This document shows, piece after piece, positions 25,543 to 33,577 of a DNA stretch of 44,434 nt (position 1 is the stretch's first letter; each line of letters starts with the position of its first letter). The notes below the pieces were generated by a model. The model saw only the letters and a program-made list of their open reading frames with translations, was not told the origin of the DNA and did not search any database. This stretch comes from UBA6901 sp964355495 (lineage in GTDB: Bacteria > Pseudomonadota > Gammaproteobacteria > Acidiferrobacterales > UBA6901), in contig CAYHES010000004.1 in assembly GCA_964355495.1 (NCBI GenBank), positions 1 to 44,434 of the forward strand, written 5' to 3'. A program made the translations under genes and the position numbers.

Positions 25543-25851
25543 CCGCGCCTGGCCTGGCAGGCACTGTTGACAGCGATACCTTGACGGCGCAGAGAGAGAG
25601 TGCACTTTCAGCGATGTTCGTGTATAGTGTCGTCACCCTGTAGGTACAAGGGTTTAGACGTTTCTGACCTTCCCCTGCTGTTTCTAAGCGGTTTCCTGGT
25701 TAGCGACGTGTGGGCCGCACCCCGTTATCGGTGCGCGGCCATTCGGGACCAGGCGCTGACATTACCTGCCACGTAATTTACGCTTTGTTCGTCTGTTGTA
25801 TTCATTCATTAATACAATTTTCGCCCGTGGTAGGCGGAAGAGGAACTTATT
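25543..25851 (+). promoter_or_regulatory. Long leader of the RhlE-type helicase gene
   Basis: About 300 bases without a gene. A TATAGT at 25623-25628 is the best -10 candidate but has no good -35, and a TTGACA occurs at 25567-25572. If either is used, the untranslated leader would be over 200 bases, as is common for cold-induced RNA helicases. The G/C-rich segment GGGCCGCACCCC / GGTGCGCGGCC at about 25710-25740 could fold into a stem. Confidence 0.35.
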
Positions 25852-27231
25852 TTGTCTTTTGAAAACCTGAAGCTCGACGAAAAACTGCTGCGCGCCATCG
25901 AGGCCTGTCATTACAAGACACCCACCGCCATCCAGATCGAGGCCATCCCGGTGGCGCTCGCGGGCCGCGACCTGATGGCCTCGGCCCAGACCGGTACCGG
26001 CAAGACGGCGGCCTTTGTGCTGCCGGCCCTGCAGAAACTGCTGACGCCTTCCACCGTAAAGGGCCGCGGCCCGCGCGTGCTGGTGCTGACCCCGACCCGC
26101 GAGCTCGCCATGCAGGTGAGCGACAACATCAAGCAATTCGGCAGCCATTGCAAGGTGACCTCCGGCAGCATCGTCGGCGGCATGAGCTACGGCCCGCAGC
26201 TCAACCTGCTGGGACGGCCGCTCGACCTGCTGGTCGCGACCCCCGGCCGGTTGATGGATCACATGGAACGCGGGCGCGTGGATTTCTCGCGCCTTGAGAT
26301 CCTGATTCTGGATGAAGCCGATCGCATGCTGGACATGGGCTTTGTCGATGCCGTGCGCGACATCGCCAAGGCCACGCCGGCGAACCGCCAGACGCTGTTG
26401 TTCTCCGCCACGCTCGAAGGCAAGGTGCTGGAGATCGCGCGCCAACTGCTCAAGAACCCGGCGCGCATCCAGCTCGCCGACAACAAGGAACAGCATGCGT
26501 CCATCACCCAACAGGTGCACCAGGCGGATGACCATGCACACAAGCATGCCATGCTGTCGCACCTGCTGAAGAACGACGCGCTCTACCAGGCTGTGATTTT
26601 CACCGCCACCAAGCGCGGCGCCGACAAGCTGGCCGAGACCCTGACCGCGAAGGGCCATTCCAGTGCCGCCCTGCACGGCGACATGAACCAGGGCCAGCGC
26701 AAGCGCACCATCGACCGCATGCGCCGCGGCGAGCATCGCCTGCTGGTGGCGACCGACGTCGCGGCCCGCGGCCTCGACATCGCCGGCATCAGTCATGTGA
26801 TCAACTTCGATCTGCCGATGGTGCCGGAAGACTATATCCATCGCATCGGTCGTACCGGCCGCGCTGGCGCCACCGGCATTGCCATCTCGTTCGTGGGTCC
26901 GGAAGACCGCCACAAGATTGCCGGCATCGAACGCATCATCGGTCGTCGTTTGCAGCGCGAAACCATTCCGGGTCTTGAGCCCAAGCGCGCCATGGCCGGC
27001 GCCGGTCGCGGACGCCCCACGGACTCGCGTCCGCAGGCGCGCAAGCCGTCGTATTCGCCGCGTGGCGGTGCGGGTCGTCAGGATTTCGGTAAGGGCGCGG
27101 CCCACAAGCCGCGTGCGGCGTCGGGCTTCCGTGACAGCCGGCCGGATGGCCGTCCGACCGGTGGTGACAAGCCGGTAAACCCCGCCGGCAAGCGCGGTCG
27201 TAACGCGCGTCTGGCGACGGCGCTCGGTTAA
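25852..27231 (+). CDS. rhlE: DEAD-box RNA helicase, RhlE type
   Basis: A 459-residue ATP-dependent RNA helicase acting in ribosome assembly and RNA decay. All core motifs are visible: the Q motif TPTAIQIEAIP, ASAQTGTGKT, PTRELA, GG, TPGRLMDHM, DEADRMLDMGF, SATLE, then VATDVAARGLDIAG and HRIGRTGRAG. The basic C-terminus (from about 375) is rich in Arg, Gly, Pro and Lys. It starts at TTG 25852, behind AGAGGAAC; no ATG gives the MSFENLKLDE family start. A strong terminator follows, so it is monocistronic. Length is close to E. coli RhlE (454). Confidence 0.94.
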   Translation: MSFENLKLDEKLLRAIEACHYKTPTAIQIEAIPVALAGRDLMASAQTGTGKTAAFVLPALQKLLTPSTVKGRGPRVLVLTPTRELAMQVSDNIKQFGSHCKVTSGSIVGGMSYGPQLNLLGRPLDLLVATPGRLMDHMERGRVDFSRLEILILDEADRMLDMGFVDAVRDIAKATPANRQTLLFSATLEGKVLEIARQLLKNPARIQLADNKEQHASITQQVHQADDHAHKHAMLSHLLKNDALYQAVIFTATKRGADKLAETLTAKGHSSAALHGDMNQGQRKRTIDRMRRGEHRLLVATDVAARGLDIAGISHVINFDLPMVPEDYIHRIGRTGRAGATGIAISFVGPEDRHKIAGIERIIGRRLQRETIPGLEPKRAMAGAGRGRPTDSRPQARKPSYSPRGGAGRQDFGKGAAHKPRAASGFRDSRPDGRPTGGDKPVNPAGKRGRNARLATALG

Positions 27232-27287
27232 GGTCATCCGCGCCAACCGTGGCGCCTGACAACCGCTTCGAATAATGAGTCAATGCA

Positions 27288-27320
27288 CCTGCCTCACAGG
27301 CTTGTGAGGCAGGTTTTTTT
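27288..27320 (+). terminator. Rho-independent terminator of the helicase gene
   Basis: A stem with arms CCTGCCTCACA and TGTGAGGCAGG closes at 27288-27313 and is followed by seven T residues. It begins 56 bases after the rhlE stop. Confidence 0.94.
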
Positions 27321-27402
27321 GGACTGGAGTTAGGACTTTGAATTGTGCCCGCTCACAAAGGCGTGCAGCACTCGAAGCTTGCCCCGGCATGTTTTAAGCC
27401 GG

Positions 27403-27510
27403 GGCGGTGCTCAGGAATCAAAATCAATGGTTTCAGAGACATCCTGGATTCCGGCTTTCGCCGGAATGACGAAGCCCGATGTTTCGGTGCATTTTTCAAC
27501 AGCTCTGTTA
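27403..27510 (+). repeat. Right-half copy of the MITE family
   Basis: These bases match the right half of the element at 33575-33772: AGGAATCAAAATCAATGG, ACATCCTGGATTCCGGC, the palindrome TTCCGGCTTTCGCCGGAA, ATGACGAAG, then TTTTTCAACAGCTCTGTTA. The end is the terminal inverted repeat. The left half is not in its expected place and lies separately at 27543-27592, inverted. Confidence 0.8.
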
Positions 27511-27542
27511 GAGCATGACATGGTGTTGGTCCTTGTTGGGCG

Positions 27543-27592
27543 GAAAAACTGCTCCTGCGTTTTCCGCACTTCCGCCATCCATGGCGGTCGCC
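27543..27592 (-). repeat. Inverted left-half copy of the MITE family
   Basis: AACTGCTCCTGCGTTTTCC and CGCCATCCATGGCGGTCG are the reverse complement of the block at 7491-7540 and 33612-33660. It lies 32 bases past the right-half copy, in the opposite orientation to the intact element. Confidence 0.8.
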
Positions 27593-27897
27593 GTGCCGGG
27601 GATTTTCGCCGTGCCACGCTGCAAAATCTTCAATTGTGGGAAACAGTTAAAGACTAATATTAGGGACATCCCGCATGACCGGCACGGTCCGTTCCATAGC
27701 TGCGTTACCCCCCACGGTCTCTGGAGGGGGATAAAAATCCGTTCGCATTTTTACCAAACTTGTGTAAGCTAAATCCGTTGCAGCGTACTTCTGCCCGTAC
27801 TTCCGGAAGTTTTCCAGTCACTTCGGCAGTTACTCCCGCAGGCACGTTCCAGGAAACACTCTGCAGCACTTTTATTAACTATTTCAGAGGTGATTCC
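27593..27897 (+). promoter_or_regulatory. Leader region of the cold-shock protein gene
   Basis: No gene lies here. The stretch is AT-richer than its surroundings (for example GGGGATAAAAATCC and TTTTTACCAAACTTG) and runs up to AGAGGT before the GTG start. Cold-shock genes usually have long structured leaders, and this fits, though no conserved cold box could be confirmed by eye. The promoter is probably between 27700 and 27780. Confidence 0.35.
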
Positions 27898-28101
27898 GTG
27901 ATTACAGGAACGGTCAAGTGGTTCAACGATGCCAAGGGCTTCGGCTTCATTACCCCGGACGACGGCAGCAAGGATGTATTCGTACATCACTCCGCCATTC
28001 AGGGTAGCGGCTTCAAGTCGCTGGCCGAAGGTCAGAAGGTAAAGTTTGAATTGACGCAGGGCCCGAAGGGTCCGTCGGCTGCCAACGTCACGCCGGCGTA
28101 A
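27898..28101 (+). CDS. Cold-shock protein, CspA family
   Basis: A 67-residue single-domain protein that binds single-stranded RNA and DNA and melts RNA structure at low temperature. The OB-fold core is complete: TGTVKWFNDAKGFGFI carries RNP1 (KGFGFI), and KDVFVHHSAI carries RNP2 (VFVHH). The end GPSAANVTPA is usual for the family. It begins at GTG 27898, seven bases after AGAGGT; no in-frame ATG fits the family start. A long leader lies upstream and a good terminator downstream. Confidence 0.95.
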   Translation: MITGTVKWFNDAKGFGFITPDDGSKDVFVHHSAIQGSGFKSLAEGQKVKFELTQGPKGPSAANVTPA

Positions 28102-28132
28102 ACTGCTCCTGCATCGCAGGTTTCAGTCGAAA

Positions 28133-28157
28133 CCCCGCCGATCGGCGGGGTTTTTTT
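28133..28157 (+). terminator. Rho-independent terminator of the cold-shock gene
   Basis: The perfect palindrome CCCCGCCGATCGGCGGGG at 28133-28150 is followed by seven T residues. It lies 32 bases after the stop codon. Confidence 0.95.
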
Positions 28158-28169
28158 ATCACTCGACTT

Positions 28170-28496
28170 TTACGAACCGGTAACGTCGGCTGGTTTGGGG
28201 GCGTTTGCCGGCTTGCGACCGCGCGGCGACCACAGCGACTGCTTGCCGAAGCCGCGCGCGTTGATCTGTTCGGCGCAGTGCGCGGCGTGTGCGGTCACAT
28301 CCTTGAGCGAGCCGCAGCGCTGGCCGGTGATGGTCGATTTGCCGTTATCCAGCACGTAGCGATACCAGCCAGTCCCGTCGCTGCCGTCCGGGGCAGCGGT
28401 CTTTTCGACGCGCGCGACCTTGAAAGGTCGCGCTTGATGCGATGCCCGTTCCAGGATGCTCCCGGGGGTACTGGTAGGTCGTTCGATATCAGTCAT
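28170..28496 (-). CDS. Hypothetical protein, 108 residues
   Basis: I do not recognise a named domain. A compact central part looks folded: GWYRYVLDNGKSTITGQRCG, then LKDVTAHAAHCAEQINARG. Both ends are probably flexible, and the C-terminus is basic and proline-rich (SPRGRKPANAPKPADV). It converges on the cold-shock gene and lies 57 bases downstream of the RRM gene on the same strand, so it may be cotranscribed with it. ATG 28496 is preferred over ATG 28505, but neither has a clear ribosome binding site. Confidence 0.65.
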   Translation of the reverse strand: MTDIERPTSTPGSILERASHQARPFKVARVEKTAAPDGSDGTGWYRYVLDNGKSTITGQRCGSLKDVTAHAAHCAEQINARGFGKQSLWSPRGRKPANAPKPADVTGS

Positions 28497-28553
28497 GTGT
28501 ACCAATCGTCATTGAAACGTAAATAAATAGAGTGGTTGCAGGTCAGGCGGCGC

Positions 28554-28829
28554 TTAACGCCGTCCGCGGCCGCCGGACCCGGCCTTGTCGCGCGGCTTTT
28601 CCTCGTTCACCTTGATCTGTTTGCCCATGAATTCCTTGCCATTGAGGGCGGCGATCGCGGCGCGCGCCTCGTGGCCTTCCATCTCGACGAAACCGAAGCC
28701 GCGGCACTGGCCGCTGAAGACGTCGGCGGCCAGGCGGATGGAGCGCACCTTGCCGTGTTGCGAGAAAAGCGCCTGAATATCCGCTTCGCGGGTGTCCGGG
28801 GAGAGATTGCCGACGTACATCTTGAGCAT
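28554..28829 (-). CDS. RRM-type RNA-binding protein
   Basis: A 91-residue protein made of a single RNA recognition motif, like the small cyanobacterial and proteobacterial Rbp proteins. RNP2 is MYVGNL at the start and RNP1 is RGFGFVEM at about residues 43-50. A Gly/Arg-rich tail (DKAGSGGRGRR) ends the protein. Such proteins are often induced by cold or RNA stress. The nearby cold-shock gene and RhlE helicase make a shared role in RNA handling plausible. It starts at ATG 28829 and has a leader of about 200 bases if the TATATT at 29033-29038 (minus strand, with TG one base before) is its -10 element. Confidence 0.92.
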   Translation of the reverse strand: MLKMYVGNLSPDTREADIQALFSQHGKVRSIRLAADVFSGQCRGFGFVEMEGHEARAAIAALNGKEFMGKQIKVNEEKPRDKAGSGGRGRR

Positions 28830-29158
28830 GTGAAACCTCGTATCGGTATGACGTCCGGCGCTGCGGCCAAGCAGTGCGCGGAATCGTGCAGGGCGGCGAA
28901 TGCCGTTCACTTCACCCAAACTGCGGTGGAAAGGCCGGGTGGGCGGTGGAACAGTACTGCCGCGCGTGGTTTGAGGGGTCGGTGGCGCGGGAGGGGCGGC
29001 GTAAGCCCATACAATCCGCCACTCACTTGTGCAATATACCACAATTTGCCCGCCTTGGCCTAATGCGGGTGCTCCGGACCGGTTTTTGCCGGCTTCTTTG
29101 CCGATTGCCAGCCCGGCGCGCGGCGGGCATGATCGCAGCCGCAATCAAGGGAGACAGC
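28830..29158. other. Divergent intergenic region
   Basis: No gene is supported in this 329-base gap between the divergent RRM and exonuclease genes. A minus-strand extended -10 candidate (TGGTATATT) lies at about 29033-29041 and would serve the RRM gene. An ATG at 29129 is in frame with the exonuclease and is an alternative start for it. No terminator or repeat was seen. Confidence 0.35.
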
Positions 29159-29734
29159 GTGGCCAATCCGACAGAAATCTACGTCAGTACCGATATCGAG
29201 GCGGATGGTCCGATTCCCGGGGCACATTCGATGTTGAGCCTGGCCTCGGCCGCCTACCGCGCGGACAAAACCGTGGTTTCGACCTTCACCATCAATCTCG
29301 AAACTCTCCCGGGAGCGCTTCCCGACGCGCGTACCATGGCCTGGTGGCAGGGCTTTCCCGAGGCGTGGGCGGCCTGTCGCCGCGACACCCGCCCGCCGGA
29401 AGCGGCCATGCGCGAGTACGCCGAATGGCTCAAGACCCTGCCCGGGCGGCTGGTGTTCCTCGGCTTTCCCGCCTCCTGGGATTTCATGTGGGTGTACTGG
29501 TACCTGGTGCGCTTCACCGGCGAACGGCCGTTCCGCGAGCATGCGATCGACGTGCGCTCCTACGCCATGGGCATGCGCAAGACCAGCTTCCAGGAGACCA
29601 CGCGCACCTATCTGCCGAAGCGCTGGTTCGACGCCAGCCTGCCGCATACGCACGTGGCGCTGGACGATGCATTGGAACAGGGCGCGATGTTCTGCAACAT
29701 GCTGGCCGAGAACCGCCGGCCGTCCGAGAAATAA
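29159..29734 (+). CDS. DEDD-type 3'-5' exonuclease domain protein
   Basis: A 191-residue nuclease-like protein of the RNase H-fold exonuclease group. The first acidic motif is STDIEADG, with Asp and Glu at the positions of the DxE pair. The fourth motif HVALDDALEQG carries the conserved His and Asp of the DEDDh class. The middle motif around GFPASWDFMWVYW supplies the third Asp. The substrate cannot be predicted; similar small proteins are annotated only as exonucleases. GTG 29159 follows AAGGGAG at a normal distance. Six bases separate it from the next small gene. Confidence 0.82.
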   Translation: MANPTEIYVSTDIEADGPIPGAHSMLSLASAAYRADKTVVSTFTINLETLPGALPDARTMAWWQGFPEAWAACRRDTRPPEAAMREYAEWLKTLPGRLVFLGFPASWDFMWVYWYLVRFTGERPFREHAIDVRSYAMGMRKTSFQETTRTYLPKRWFDASLPHTHVALDDALEQGAMFCNMLAENRRPSEK

Positions 29735-29740
29735 TCACCC

Positions 29741-30093
29741 ATGGTCCAGGGCTATCGTCTCGATCCGGACGGCAAGGTTGCCGACGAGCGCTTCGCCGTC
29801 GTGTATGCACCGAAACGCGCCCGCGACCGGGTACCGGAGGGCAACGTGCAAGTGGTTGAGACGGAAGCCGCCGCGCTTGCCGCCGCCGATCCCGTGAAAA
29901 AACTTTTTCCCGCGCGCGTCATCGGCCCGGCGCGCTCCTCGACCGCTTGTTCCCGGCAACTGCTCCCTGCGTTGCTCTACCTCCCCACATCCCTGTGGGT
30001 CGCCGACGCGGTCTACCTCGTCCATCCATGGACTCGTCCGAAGGGGTTTCTGTCTACTACATTGTCTGCTGGCTGGATGGTGGGCCGGATTAA
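29741..30093 (+). pseudogene. Small gene split by an inserted repeat
   Basis: The first 67 codons read well (YRLDPDGKVADERFAVVYAP, then VQVVETEAAALAAADP and ARVIGPARSS). The protein then turns into low-quality sequence for about 30 codons. In a different frame from 30031 to the TAA at 30091 a protein-like end reappears (SSEGVSVYYIVCWLDGGPD), which joins smoothly to GPARSS. The 98 bases between the two matching SS codons are an insertion that shifts the frame. Part of that insert resembles the dispersed repeat at 7491. The gene lies between the exonuclease and the DUF523 gene, six bases from each. Whether a shortened product is still made is unknown. Confidence 0.55.
29942..30033 (-). repeat. 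Diverged repeat insertion, related to the MITE left half
   Basis: CGGCAACTGCTCCCTGCG and the palindrome-like CCACATCCCTGTGGG follow the same order as AACTGCTCCTGCG and CGCCATCCATGGCG in the inverted copy at 27543. The similarity is partial, so this could be a sister family. Its length is not a multiple of three, which breaks the surrounding frame. Confidence 0.45.
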
Positions 30094-30099
30094 CGCGAA

Positions 30100-31047
30100 A
30101 TGAGCGCGCGCATCCGCATCGGCATTTCGAGCTGCTTGCTTGGGCAGGCGGTGCGCTACGACGGCGGCCACAAGCACAACGGCTACATCACCGAGTCGCT
30201 CGGCCAGTTCTTCGACTTCGTGCCGTATTGCCCGGAGGTGGCGATTGGCCTCGGCGTGCCGCGCCCGCCGATTCGCCTGGTGAAAAGCGCGCACGGCCCG
30301 CGCGCCCGCGGCGTTAAAGACGCGACGCTGGATGTCACCGGCAAGCTCGTGGCCTATGCCAATAAAGTCGCCCTGACGCTGCGCGACCTGAGTGGCTACA
30401 TCCTCAAGCAAGGTTCGCCGAGTTGCGGCATGGAACGCGTGAACGTGTACGGCCCGCACGGCAGGTCGGTTGCCACCGGCGCCGGCCTTTACGCCGGCAC
30501 GCTGATGGCCCAGTTGCCGGAGTTGCCGTTCGAGGAAGAGGGCCGGCTCATGGACCCGGCGTTGCGCGAGAATTTCGTGGAACGCGTGTTCGTCTACCAT
30601 CGCTGGCAGCAGCTCACGACGCCGCGCCTGACGGCCAGGGCGCTGGTCGAGTTCCACGCGCGCCACAAGTTCATCGTGCTGGCGCACGACGAAAAGCGCT
30701 ACCGCGAACTCGGCCGCCTGGTGGCCACGGCCGGTCGCCGCGGCATGGCCGGGCTTGGGCGCACCTATATCCAGTTGCTGATGCAGGCCTTGAAGAAACC
30801 GGCCACGCGCACCCGCCACGCCAACGTGCTGCAGCACCTGTTCGGTTTTCTCAAACAGAACCTGGACGCCGCCGACAAGCGCGAACTGCTCGAATCGATC
30901 AACACCTACCGCCGCGGCCGGCTGCCGCGGGTGGTGCCCATCACCCTGCTGCGCCATTACCTGCGACGCTTTCCTGCACCGTACCTGAGTGAGCAGTACT
31001 ACCTTGCCCCGCACCCCGGCGAGCTCTTGTTGCGCAACCAGGTTTAA
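30100..31047 (+). CDS. DUF523 and DUF1722 (YbgA-type) fusion protein
   Basis: A 315-residue protein. The DUF523 half (about 5-145) has the invariant RIGISSCLLGQAVRYDGGHK and QGSPSCGMERV, with Cys residues that could bind metal. The DUF1722 half (about 175-300) has the ELVEFHARHKFIVLAHDEK-like segment (LVEFHARHKFIVLAHDEKRY), and a helical C-terminus typical of YbgA. This fusion is widespread and often sits near DNA photolyase or stress genes; its reaction is not established. The ATG at 30100 is six bases after the preceding pseudogene stop. Confidence 0.92.
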   Translation: MSARIRIGISSCLLGQAVRYDGGHKHNGYITESLGQFFDFVPYCPEVAIGLGVPRPPIRLVKSAHGPRARGVKDATLDVTGKLVAYANKVALTLRDLSGYILKQGSPSCGMERVNVYGPHGRSVATGAGLYAGTLMAQLPELPFEEEGRLMDPALRENFVERVFVYHRWQQLTTPRLTARALVEFHARHKFIVLAHDEKRYRELGRLVATAGRRGMAGLGRTYIQLLMQALKKPATRTRHANVLQHLFGFLKQNLDAADKRELLESINTYRRGRLPRVVPITLLRHYLRRFPAPYLSEQYYLAPHPGELLLRNQV

Positions 31048-31114
31048 CCTGCATCGGTTCGCGCGGCATGACTTGGCTGGCGCCGAAATATTTTCGGCAG
31101 GCCTGTAAGCAACC

Positions 31115-31231
31115 TTGAGGTTATCCGATCTACTCCTTGCCGGCAGTCTGGCGATTGTCGGCAACCGCGGCGAGCCCCTGGACGCGCTGGAACGCCGGCT
31201 GCGCGTGCAATTTCGTGGCAAGGATGTGTAA
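31115..31231 (+). CDS. Possible small ORF or 3' remnant (38 residues)
   Basis: From TTG 31115 the frame reads LSDLLLAGSLAIVGNRGEPL and DALERRLRVQFRGKDV before TAA. The composition is protein-like, but no family is recognised, and the stretch could be the tail of a lost gene. It fills half of the gap before the bufferin operon. I found nothing else in 31048-31298. Confidence 0.25.
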   Translation: MRLSDLLLAGSLAIVGNRGEPLDALERRLRVQFRGKDV

Positions 31232-31298
31232 GTTCCCTGGCGGGGCGCCGACCAACGTCCAGATGCACCGAACTTAAACAACCTGAACGAGGAAACCC

Positions 31299-31586
31299 AT
31301 GCACAACACACGTTATGTGATTACCGCCGCTATCGCCGCGCTCACCAGCGGGGGCATGCTGGCCGCTGCCACCGCGCAGGCCGCCGGCACCGTGGTGTGC
31401 GCCGAACAGGAACGCTGTTACGGCATTGCCAGGGCCGGTAAGAACGACTGTGCCACATCGAGTTCGGTCTGTTCGGGCAGCGCCAAGCAGGATAACCAGA
31501 AGGATGCCTGGGTCTACGTCCCGAAAGGCATGTGCCTGAAAGTCGCCGGCGGCACGCTCGCTCTGCCGGATGCAAAAAAGAAGTAA
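31299..31586 (+). CDS. bufA1: Bufferin-type precursor (DUF2282), first copy
   Basis: A 95-residue exported Cys-rich peptide of the DUF2282 family, now called bufferins, whose cysteines are modified by a DUF692 enzyme to bind copper in the periplasm. A signal peptide spans about residues 1-29 (ending TAQAAG). The core cysteines are C40, C51, C58 and C79, with CYGIARAGKNDC and DAWVYVPKGMC as the family motifs. Spacing between the four matches the second copy exactly (11, 7 and 21). An extra Cys at 34 is unique to this copy. It is first in the operon and has GAGGA eight bases before the ATG. Confidence 0.88.
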   Translation: MHNTRYVITAAIAALTSGGMLAAATAQAAGTVVCAEQERCYGIARAGKNDCATSSSVCSGSAKQDNQKDAWVYVPKGMCLKVAGGTLALPDAKKK

Positions 31587-31691
31587 GCGACCGCGCAACG
31601 TGGTGATGCATGCCATGGAAGCGACGCGCGTCCCGGTCGCAGAAGGAATGCATCAACATCTAATTCTCAACCATAGCAAGGAGCCAACAAC

Positions 31692-31949
31692 ATGAAGCAT
31701 CGTAATGTCGTCATCACCACCGCCATCGGCAGCCTGTTCGCGCTCGGCTCACTTACCGCTGCCGCCGCCGACAAGGCACCGGTGGAAAAATGCTATGGCG
31801 TCGTCAAGGCCGGCAAGAACGACTGCCAGACCGCGAGCAGCGCCTGCGCCGGCACCGCGACCAAGGACGGACAGAAGGATGCCTGGATTTATCTCCCCCA
31901 GGGCAGCTGCGACAAGATCGTCGGCGCCTCGCTCAAGTCCGGCAAGTAA
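31692..31949 (+). CDS. bufA2: Bufferin-type precursor (DUF2282), second copy
   Basis: An 85-residue homologue of the preceding gene. The signal peptide runs to about residue 26 (ending LTAAAA). The cysteines are C34, C45, C52 and C73, in CYGVVKAGKNDC, ACAGTATKDG and LPQGSC. Two precursors under one modification enzyme may widen binding capacity or specificity. An AAGGAG precedes the ATG. The DUF692 gene begins one base after the stop, so precursor and enzyme are coupled tightly. Confidence 0.9.
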   Translation: MKHRNVVITTAIGSLFALGSLTAAAADKAPVEKCYGVVKAGKNDCQTASSACAGTATKDGQKDAWIYLPQGSCDKIVGASLKSGK

Positions 31950-31950
31950 T

Positions 31951-32823
31951 ATGGCGAGTGCCGCGCTCATCGGGCGTCCGCACGGGCCGATCCCGCCGCG
32001 CAGCGGGATCGGCCTGCGCGCCGAGCATTACCGCGACCTGCTGGAGCGGCGTCCGCCGCTGGCGTTTGTCGAAGTGCACAGCGAGAACTATTTCGGTGCC
32101 GGCGGGGCGCCGCACTATTTTCTCGAACAGGCGCGAGTGCACTATCCGCTCAGCCTGCATGGTGTCGGGCTGTCGCTTGGATCATCTGATCCACTCGATC
32201 GCGAACACCTGCGCCGGCTCAAGACGCTGATCCAGCGCTACGAACCGGCGCTGGTGTCCGACCATCTGAGCTGGAGTTCGGTCGGCGGCGTGTTTCTCAA
32301 CGACCTGTTGCCGCTGCCGTACACCGAGGAAACGCTGGCGCACTTCAGCACGCGCGTCGTGCAAGCGCAGGACTATCTCGGCCGCGAGCTGCTGATCGAA
32401 AACCCGTCGAGCTACCTGCAATACACCGAATCCGCGATCCCCGAGGGGGAATTCCTCGCCGCGGTGGCGCGCACCAGCGGCTGCGGCCTGCTACTGGATG
32501 TGAACAATATCTATGTCAGCAGCCAGAACCACGGCTTCGACGCGCACCGCTATCTCCAGGCGCTGCCGGCCGCGGCGGTGCGCGAGATCCATCTCGCCGG
32601 TTACACCGTCAACCGCTATCCCGAGGGCGAGATGCTGATCGACAGCCACAACGCGCTGGTCTCGGAGCCGGTGTGGGAGCTGTACGCGCACGCGCTACAC
32701 CTGCTCGGGCCGCGCCCGACGTTGATCGAGTGGGACAGCGATCTGCCGCCGCTCGATACCCTGCTCGGCCAGGCCGGACTGGCCGACGCCATACTGGCGC
32801 GCGAGACCGCCGATGCTGCGTGA
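31951..32823 (+). CDS. bufB: DUF692 multinuclear iron enzyme (bufferin maturase)
   Basis: A 290-residue TIM-barrel enzyme of the MNIO (DUF692, MbnB-like) group. It uses iron to convert precursor cysteines into heterocycles such as thiooxazoles. Likely metal-binding segments are FVEVHSENYF, SLHGVGLSLG, LVSDHLSWSS, LLIENPSSY, DVNNIYVSSQNHGFD, EIHLAGY and the late LIEWDSDLP. All appear in the expected order and none seems mutated. It follows bufA2 by one base and overlaps bufC by 11 bases, which strongly supports one operon. Confidence 0.93.
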   Translation: MASAALIGRPHGPIPPRSGIGLRAEHYRDLLERRPPLAFVEVHSENYFGAGGAPHYFLEQARVHYPLSLHGVGLSLGSSDPLDREHLRRLKTLIQRYEPALVSDHLSWSSVGGVFLNDLLPLPYTEETLAHFSTRVVQAQDYLGRELLIENPSSYLQYTESAIPEGEFLAAVARTSGCGLLLDVNNIYVSSQNHGFDAHRYLQALPAAAVREIHLAGYTVNRYPEGEMLIDSHNALVSEPVWELYAHALHLLGPRPTLIEWDSDLPPLDTLLGQAGLADAILARETADAA

Positions 32824-33577
32824 CCTGCAAGCCGAGTTTGCCGCCGCGCTGTTCGACGAGCGGCCGGAGATGGCCGCGCGTGTGCGCGCCGGCCGTTTCC
32901 CGGCCGCGCAGCACCTGCAGGTGTACCGCAACAACGTCGTCGAGAGCCTGACCGGCGCGCTGCGCGCGGTGTACCCGGTGGTCGAGAAACTGGTGGGCGA
33001 CGGCTTCTTCCGCTACGCCGTACACGAGTACCTGCGCGCGCACCGGCCGCGCAGCGGCAACCTGCATGATTTCGGCGATGCCTTCGCGGGTTTTCTCGCC
33101 GGCTTTGCGCCGGTCGCGGGATTGTCATACCTGCCGGATGTGGCGCGCCTCGAATGGGCCTGGCACCAGGCCTTCCATGCCGCCGACGCACCGGCCTTCG
33201 ATCTTGCGCGCCTTGGTGCGGTGCCGGCGGAACGGCATGAGACGCTGCGCTTCGTGCTGCACCCGAGCGCGCAGCTGCTGGCTTCGGTCTTCCCGGTCGT
33301 GCGCATTTTTGAAATCAACCAGGAAGGTTATGGCGGTGATACAAGCGTCGATCTCGCCGAGGGCGGCGTGCGTGCGCTCGTTATCCGGCGCGAATTGACG
33401 GTGTATGTCGAACCGCTCGCCGCCGGCGAAGCCGAGCTGTTGACCGCGCTCGCTGGACAACAACCGCTCGGTGCTGCCGTGTCGGCGGCGCTGGCCGTGC
33501 AACCGGAGTTCGATCTCACCGACACGCTCGCCGGGCATCTGCGGCGCGGCACCCTGGTGGACTGTCATGCGGACTAA
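32813..33577 (+). CDS. bufC: DUF2063 partner protein of the bufferin maturase
   Basis: A 254-residue cytoplasmic protein of the DUF2063 family, the usual partner of DUF692 enzymes, thought to bind and present the precursor. Its start LRDLQAEFAAALFD and the LQVYRNNVVESLTGALRAVYPVV motif are diagnostic. The rest is helical with a C-terminal winged-helix-like part. Its TAA stop lies in the first bases of the terminal repeat of a MITE-like insertion, so the last residues may have been altered by that insertion. Overlap with bufB is 11 bases. DUF2063 was once described as a DNA-binding domain. Confidence 0.9.
   Translation: MLRDLQAEFAAALFDERPEMAARVRAGRFPAAQHLQVYRNNVVESLTGALRAVYPVVEKLVGDGFFRYAVHEYLRAHRPRSGNLHDFGDAFAGFLAGFAPVAGLSYLPDVARLEWAWHQAFHAADAPAFDLARLGAVPAERHETLRFVLHPSAQLLASVFPVVRIFEINQEGYGGDTSVDLAEGGVRALVIRRELTVYVEPLAAGEAELLTALAGQQPLGAAVSAALAVQPEFDLTDTLAGHLRRGTLVDCHAD

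Noticed and set aside
25762..27246. A 494-codon minus-strand frame
   Set aside because: It mirrors the rhlE gene, whose motifs are all intact on the plus strand. Its composition is Arg/His/Gln-rich and non-protein-like.
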